This document shows, one piece after another, positions 63,527 to 64,000 of a stretch of 64,000 nucleotides of DNA. This stretch comes from Flavobacterium filum DSM 17961. Lineage in GTDB: Bacteria > Bacteroidota > Bacteroidia > Flavobacteriales > Flavobacteriaceae. The stretch covers positions 1-64,000 of the forward strand of contig NZ_KE384381.1 in NCBI RefSeq assembly GCF_000425465.1, written 5' to 3'. A program made the position numbers and the translations under genes. The notes below the pieces were generated by a model. It was not told where the DNA came from. It saw nothing but the letters and a program-made list of their open reading frames with translations, and searched no databases. The stretch's first letter is position 1, and every line of letters begins with the position of its first letter.

Positions 63527-64000
63527 TTAATGTATTGAAGTACACAATTGATTAACTTCTCGTAGGCAATTTTTTATTCTTTGTGGACTTAATTCAATTT
63601 TTTTTAACCAATCGGATTGGTTTACTAAATCTTTCACGGTAATAATTTCTTGCATCAATAATTTATCTTTTTCTGCCAAACTCAAAGTCGTTAAACAGGT
63701 AACCGGATAAAGTTGCGTGGCATCGATTTTATTACGAATACTATTCCCTTTTGGAAAATCCCAACTCAGTAATTGAAGTCCGGAACATTGCCCAAATTGA
63801 ATAGCATCCTCCGTAAAACGATTATTGGTAACTATCCAACAGCTCTGAATTGAAAAGGCCGAATTAAAAACCGAAAAATCTTTGTTTTTTAAATCGTTAA
63901 AACGAGATAAAATGTAAAGTGGAACTTTTACATCGGTTTTCGCATCTTGGCTACCATGAAATTTACATTCAATCATAGCAACGGTATTTTCTTTTTTGAG
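63527..64000 (-). CDS. Restriction-endonuclease-fold protein, N-terminal part cut by the window edge
   Basis: The minus-strand frame stays open to the right edge (codons reading KENTVAMIECKFH), so the Met at 63976 is internal and at least 157 C-terminal residues are seen. MIECKFH supplies the E-x-K half of a PD-(D/E)xK nuclease core, and IQSCWIVTNNRFTEDAIQFG and LQLLSWDFPKGNSI fit the following strands of Mrr-like domains. The tail (about 95-157) is helical and may be the helix-hairpin-helix-like part (ITVKDLVNQSDWLKKIELSP). Proteins of this type in Bacteroidetes carry an ATP-cone and nuclease domain; the ATP-cone, if present, lies outside the window. Function is not established. Confidence 0.7.
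   Translation of the reverse strand, partial: LKKENTVAMIECKFHGSQDAKTDVKVPLYILSRFNDLKNKDFSVFNSAFSIQSCWIVTNNRFTEDAIQFGQCSGLQLLSWDFPKGNSIRNKIDATQLYPVTCLTTLSLAEKDKLLMQEIITVKDLVNQSDWLKKIELSPQRIKNCLREVNQLCTSIH

Overview
The window looks like the chromosome of a low-GC member of the Flavobacteriaceae (Flavobacterium-like). The main evidence is the gliding motility/type IX secretion core gldK-gldL-gldM-gldN, promoters of the Bacteroidetes type (-7 motif TAnnTTTG), Bacteroidetes-restricted families (DUF3871, DUF2490, HYC_CC_PP, GldL/M/N), a lipoprotein with an acidic surface-export signal after its lipid-anchored Cys, and AT-rich intergenic DNA. The species cannot be named from the sequence.

Layout. 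1-8.9 kb is accessory DNA. It holds the 5' part of an IS21-type istA with its five-copy terminal repeat, and a large gene that appears to have lost its 5' half to that insertion (a P-loop NTPase of KAP/STAND type). A minus-strand module follows: DUF3871 protein, RecA-like ATPase, SF2 helicase and tyrosine recombinase, ending at an initiator tRNA-fMet that is the likely attachment site. Long dyads flank the helicase gene and four phased direct repeats lie between the integrase and the tRNA.

9.2-11.7 kb is a two-component system (NarL-type regulator and membrane histidine kinase). 11.8-22.6 kb is a galactan/galactose locus: a divergent GntR-type regulator with a palindromic ACCGGT operator in front of galM, two GH53 endo-galactanases, a GH2 beta-galactosidase, galK, galT and a sodium/sugar symporter. 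Polymer is cut at the cell surface and in the periplasm, galactose is imported, and the Leloir enzymes convert it; no galE and no SusC/D pair are present here. 23-29.6 kb has a plant-type leucine-rich-repeat secreted protein and a three-gene RND efflux operon.

29.7-35.5 kb is a mixed housekeeping stretch (DUF1761, pterin dehydratase, acyltransferase-like protein, DUF4345, ABC-F ATPase, DUF983, FAD oxidoreductase). 35.5-44.1 kb is topA, an arginase-fold protein lacking several metal ligands, and the gldKLMN operon. 44.3-51.6 kb runs miaB, a GxxExxY gene enclosed by perfect 31-bp inverted repeats, a sigma-54 activator, lptE, a TPR-like protein, secG and groES-groEL. 51.7-58.5 kb is an inorganic-carbon uptake operon, dabA-dabB-sulP-DUF2490. 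58.5-62.1 kb is a probable metal (copper) cluster: HMA-domain protein, TonB-dependent receptor and HYC_CC_PP protein. 62.2-64 kb has an MBL/beta-CASP RNase and a restriction-endonuclease-fold gene cut by the right edge.

The least explained parts are the tRNA-linked module with its dyads, the inverted-repeat-bounded GxxExxY gene, and the apparently metal-dead arginase homologue upstream of the T9SS operon.
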